From positions 62,001 to 126,000 of the forward strand of contig NZ_QTJU01000002.1 in assembly GCF_003412455.1 (NCBI RefSeq): a DNA stretch of 64,000 nucleotides, read 5' to 3'. A program made the position numbers and the translations under genes. Of the stretch, positions 61,561 to 64,000 are shown piece by piece (positions within the stretch are counted from its first letter, which is position 1; every line of letters starts with the position of its first letter). The notes beneath the pieces are model-generated. The model saw only the letters and a program-made list of their open reading frames with translations, was not told where the DNA came from and did no database searches. The DNA is from Deminuibacter soli. Its GTDB lineage: Bacteria > Bacteroidota > Bacteroidia > Chitinophagales > Chitinophagaceae.

Positions 61561-62226
61561 TTATTGTACCTGTGTTCCGTCGAACAGGCGAACGAGGCGA
61601 TGGGTTTTGCGTGCCATGTTTTCATCGTGTGTAACCATTACGATGGTGGTGCCGTCTGTTTTATTCAGCTCCAGCAATATGTCCATTATCTCGTTGCCCA
61701 TGGCGCTGTCGAGGTTGCCTGTTGGTTCATCAGCCAATATAATTTCCGGTTTGCCAACAATGGCGCGTGCAATGGCAACACGTTGCTTTTGTCCGCCGGA
61801 GAGCTGTTTGGGAAAATGTTTGATGCGGTTGCTCAATCCCACTTTTTCCAGTGCCTCGGTTGCCAGCTGTTTTCTTTCGCCTGCACTGCTGTTGCGGTAC
61901 AGCATGGGCAGCTCTACATTGTCCAGCACTTTTAAATCGTTGATAAGGTGGTAGCTCTGGAAAATGAAACCGATTTTCCTGTTGCGGAAATGCGCCAGCT
62001 GTTTGTCTGACAAGGCGGTGGTTGCCTGGTCATCAATCTGCACCTGGCCATTGCTGGGCGTATCGAGCAGGCCCATAATGTTAAGCAGCGTGCTTTTGCC
62101 GCAACCGGAAGGGCCCATGATGGAGAGGAATTCGCCTTTGGCAATGTCGAGGCTGATGCTGTTGAGTGCAAGGGTTTCTACCGTATCGGTGCGGTAGATT
62201 TTTTCAATGTTTCTTAAGCGTATCAT
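61561..62226 (-). CDS. ABC transporter ATP-binding protein (LolD/MacB type)
   Basis: Cytoplasmic ATPase of 221 aa, standard length for the LolD/MacB family. Walker A GPSGCGKSTLL, Q loop GFIFQSYHLI, signature LSGGQKQRVAIARAIVGKPE, Walker B IILADEPTGNLDS and H-loop VMVTHDENMA are all intact. The N-terminus (MIRLRNIEKIYRTDTVETLA) fits the start. It powers the two permeases encoded just downstream; with the adaptor and TolC proteins upstream it forms a MacAB-TolC-like exporter. Confidence 0.97.
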   Translation of the reverse strand: MIRLRNIEKIYRTDTVETLALNSISLDIAKGEFLSIMGPSGCGKSTLLNIMGLLDTPSNGQVQIDDQATTALSDKQLAHFRNRKIGFIFQSYHLINDLKVLDNVELPMLYRNSSAGERKQLATEALEKVGLSNRIKHFPKQLSGGQKQRVAIARAIVGKPEIILADEPTGNLDSAMGNEIMDILLELNKTDGTTIVMVTHDENMARKTHRLVRLFDGTQVQ

Positions 62227-62262
62227 AAATGTTATTGGTATTAGATGACAGAATATATGTTG

Positions 62263-63723
62263 TTACCGGTAAGTGATTTTTTCGTTCTTTTCAAAGTCGT
62301 ACAGCGATAAATACCGCAGCTGGTAATAAGCTCCCCAGAAGTCGCGTAGTGCCATAATATAGTCCCGTTTGGCCTGGTCTTTCTCCTGGAAGGCGATGCT
62401 AAGATCGGTGATGCTCAGTTTGCCCAGTGTATAGCTTTCTTTGGCAATCTGGTATTTCTCCGCAGCGATGCTGTCTGCTGCTGCGGTAAGTACCAGCTGG
62501 TCTTTCATCATATCGAACAAGGTTACCTGCGTTACAATTTCCTGTGTAAATATCTGCTTATCCTGTTCTACCGCATATGCAGTAAACTCCATATTGGCTT
62601 CCGCGGTTTTGGTTCTCGATTTGGAACGGCCCCAGTCTAAAATCGGTATGGTGAATGTAAGCTGTATTTCCTGCTGATTCTGCGGCGACTGGTACACTTT
62701 CGATATGGTCGGGGCACTTTTGCTGTAACCCAGCTGGGCAGTGAGCGCCGCATTCAAACCATTATCCCCCCTGGCTTTGGCAATATCCCTCCTGGCTTCG
62801 GCCATACGGCGAATAAAGGCAATGGCATCGCTGCGGTTGGCATAGGCTTCTGATAAAACTTTGTCTGTAGGCGCCTGCATGCGGCTGATGCTGTCTGGCA
62901 GTAACAAGCCGATTTTTTCACTGGTTTGCAAACCCGTAAAAGCGCTGAGGTTAAGCGTGGCGATTTCCATTTCACGCCTGGCTGTACCTGCTGCTTTCTG
63001 TGATTTCAGCAGTTCAAGCTGCAGCTGCAGTATTTCGTTTTTGGATACTTTACCTAACTCCAGTTTTTCTTTTGCAATGGCCAGTATTTTTTGTGTGTTC
63101 TGCAGGTTGGTTGCTGCAATCTGCCAGTTTACCTGTGCCAGCAGCAGATCGAAAAAGTAACCACTGGCGGTAATGGCCACCTGTTCCATCGATTCAATAA
63201 AGGCCTGGGTGCTTTCACGGTATTTCAACGGCTCAATTTTTCTGTCCCATTTCAGTTGGTTAAACTGCCAAAGGGGTTGACTGTATCCTATGCCAAACGG
63301 CACACCATTGTACAAAATAGTTTTTCTGTCAAAGTCGTCAAAACGCTGCATCTGCGTGGTGCCAAAGATTGTGGCGCCTGTTGCGGCGATGGTTTGACTG
63401 AATGACAGATCGAGCAGGGAGTTGTTGTTGTGTATGGATTGAAACAATATCGTTCCGTCTGGCTGTGTTACCTGTGTAAATGTTTTGTTGTAACCGGGCA
63501 AGGTGCCGTTGAGTGATAGCTGCGGCTGGTAGTTAGACTGGTAGGTACGGTATTGCCAGTACTTTGTTTTTTTGGTTGTGATGGCCTGTTTGGATGCAAT
63601 GGATTTTTCTTTCGCCATTTGCACCACCTGTTGCAGGGTAAGCACAAGGGTGTCGCTGGTTTGCGCAAACAGCACACTGCCGGTAAAGAGTAAAAGAGTA
63701 GTATAACATAATTTCAGCAACAT
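62263..63723 (-). CDS. TolC-family outer-membrane efflux protein
   Basis: Outer-membrane channel of 486 aa starting at ATG 63723 (MLLKLCYTTLLLFTGSVLFA signal); an upstream ATG in frame would put 24 residues before the signal peptide. The two OEP repeats show long coiled-coil helices (VVQMAKEKSIASKQAITTKK, LLAQVNWQIAATNLQNTQKI, KVSKNEILQLQLELLKSQKA, ALRDFWGAYYQLRYL). It lies 36 bp before the ATPase gene and 31 bp after the adaptor gene, so it belongs to the same operon and supplies the exit duct of the ABC exporter. Confidence 0.94.
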   Translation of the reverse strand: MLLKLCYTTLLLFTGSVLFAQTSDTLVLTLQQVVQMAKEKSIASKQAITTKKTKYWQYRTYQSNYQPQLSLNGTLPGYNKTFTQVTQPDGTILFQSIHNNNSLLDLSFSQTIAATGATIFGTTQMQRFDDFDRKTILYNGVPFGIGYSQPLWQFNQLKWDRKIEPLKYRESTQAFIESMEQVAITASGYFFDLLLAQVNWQIAATNLQNTQKILAIAKEKLELGKVSKNEILQLQLELLKSQKAAGTARREMEIATLNLSAFTGLQTSEKIGLLLPDSISRMQAPTDKVLSEAYANRSDAIAFIRRMAEARRDIAKARGDNGLNAALTAQLGYSKSAPTISKVYQSPQNQQEIQLTFTIPILDWGRSKSRTKTAEANMEFTAYAVEQDKQIFTQEIVTQVTLFDMMKDQLVLTAAADSIAAEKYQIAKESYTLGKLSITDLSIAFQEKDQAKRDYIMALRDFWGAYYQLRYLSLYDFEKNEKITYR

Positions 63724-63754
63724 AGCAGGTGTTGAAAGGATTAGTTGTAGGTAA

Positions 63755-64000
63755 TTAGTTTTCCAATGTAATGATGCGTGCATTTTTATAGGCACTCATG
63801 TCTGAGGTAATGATCACATCGCCGGGTTTTACCTTGTCTTTTATTTCCACGTAATCAAAATTGCTCATGCCTATGTGCACGCTTATTCTTTCTGCCTTGC
63901 CATTGCGCACCACAAAAATATCCTGGGCAGCAGCGCCCCTGAAAGCCGGTCCGTTGGCTACGCGCAGCACATTGTTTTGTGCGGCAGTGACAATGTATAC
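63755..64000 (-). CDS. periplasmic adaptor (HlyD/MacA-like), C-terminal part only
   Basis: The frame enters from beyond base 64000 and ends at 63755; about 81 codons are inside. The visible part reads like the beta-barrel and membrane-proximal end of a membrane-fusion protein: NNVLRVANGPAFRGAAAQDI, AERISVHIGMSNFDYVEIKD, VKPGDVIITSDMSAYKNARI. The GDxVIxSDMSxY pattern near the end is common in ABC/RND adaptors of Bacteroidota. It precedes TolC and the ABC genes in one operon. Confidence 0.85.
   Translation of the reverse strand, partial: VYIVTAAQNNVLRVANGPAFRGAAAQDIFVVRNGKAERISVHIGMSNFDYVEIKDKVKPGDVIITSDMSAYKNARIITLEN

Overview
The window is chromosomal DNA of a glycan-degrading member of the Bacteroidota, most likely a Chitinophagaceae (Chitinophaga-type) bacterium. 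The evidence is two complete SusC/SusD pairs with SusC-type N-terminal extensions, surface lipoproteins with Bacteroidota-style lipoboxes, starts without Shine-Dalgarno sequences, promoters resembling the TTTG / TAnnTTTG type, ASPIC/UnbV proteins, a CzcA-TolC fusion, and a sigma-54 two-component system beside an ABC exporter. No rRNA, tRNA, CRISPR array, transposase or phage gene was found.

Region 1 (1-21.4 kb, minus strand) is a polysaccharide utilisation locus (PUL) under a LacI-family repressor. In transcription order it runs lacI, susC, susD, a DUF3823 lipoprotein, a GH2 enzyme, a GtaA/DUF4965-type protein, then a second block of FG-GAP/UnbV protein, vanadium-haloperoxidase-type phosphatase and a GH43-like enzyme. 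Hairpins after the lipoprotein gene and after the DUF4965 gene divide it into modules. Two near-identical palindromes (core CAATCGATT) lie upstream of susC and of lacI and are probable operators. Further left are a small conserved-looking ORF with a strong terminator, a broken DJ-1/PfpI gene, a possible small RNA, and a GH29 alpha-L-fucosidase that leaves the window.

Region 2 (22.1-38.4 kb, plus strand) is a second PUL: a membrane-spanning one-component regulator (periplasmic LamG-like and Kelch-like sensor, one TM segment, cytoplasmic SARP/AfsR-type winged helix and BTAD), then susC, susD, a GH99-like enzyme, a GH92 alpha-mannosidase, a GH3 enzyme and a GH95 enzyme. The content suggests a mannose- and fucose-containing glycan. 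Three TTAGGG repeats spaced 11-12 bp lie just upstream of susC, in the arrangement known for SARP boxes. This regulator and its site are the most interesting signal in the window.

Region 3 (38.5-56.3 kb) is mixed: a small beta-barrel protein and an LVIVD lipoprotein, an amidohydrolase with a membrane protein, a DinB-like protein, a small lipoprotein, a heavy-metal efflux unit (short secreted protein, CzcA-TolC fusion, CusB-like adaptor), a large secreted aromatic/Gly-rich protein, a PHA-granule-type small protein, a lipoprotein alpha/beta hydrolase, a TetR regulator divergent from a small membrane protein, and a ferritin.

Region 4 (56.3-64 kb, minus strand) is an ABC export system in the order adaptor (partial), TolC, ATPase, two MacB/FtsX-type permeases, then an NtrC-type regulator and its histidine kinase.

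Intergenic gaps carry at least two families of dispersed repeats: a REP-like hairpin with a constant AGGA loop and compensatory stem changes, and an ACAAAG-rich element ending in TTAACTAAATG.
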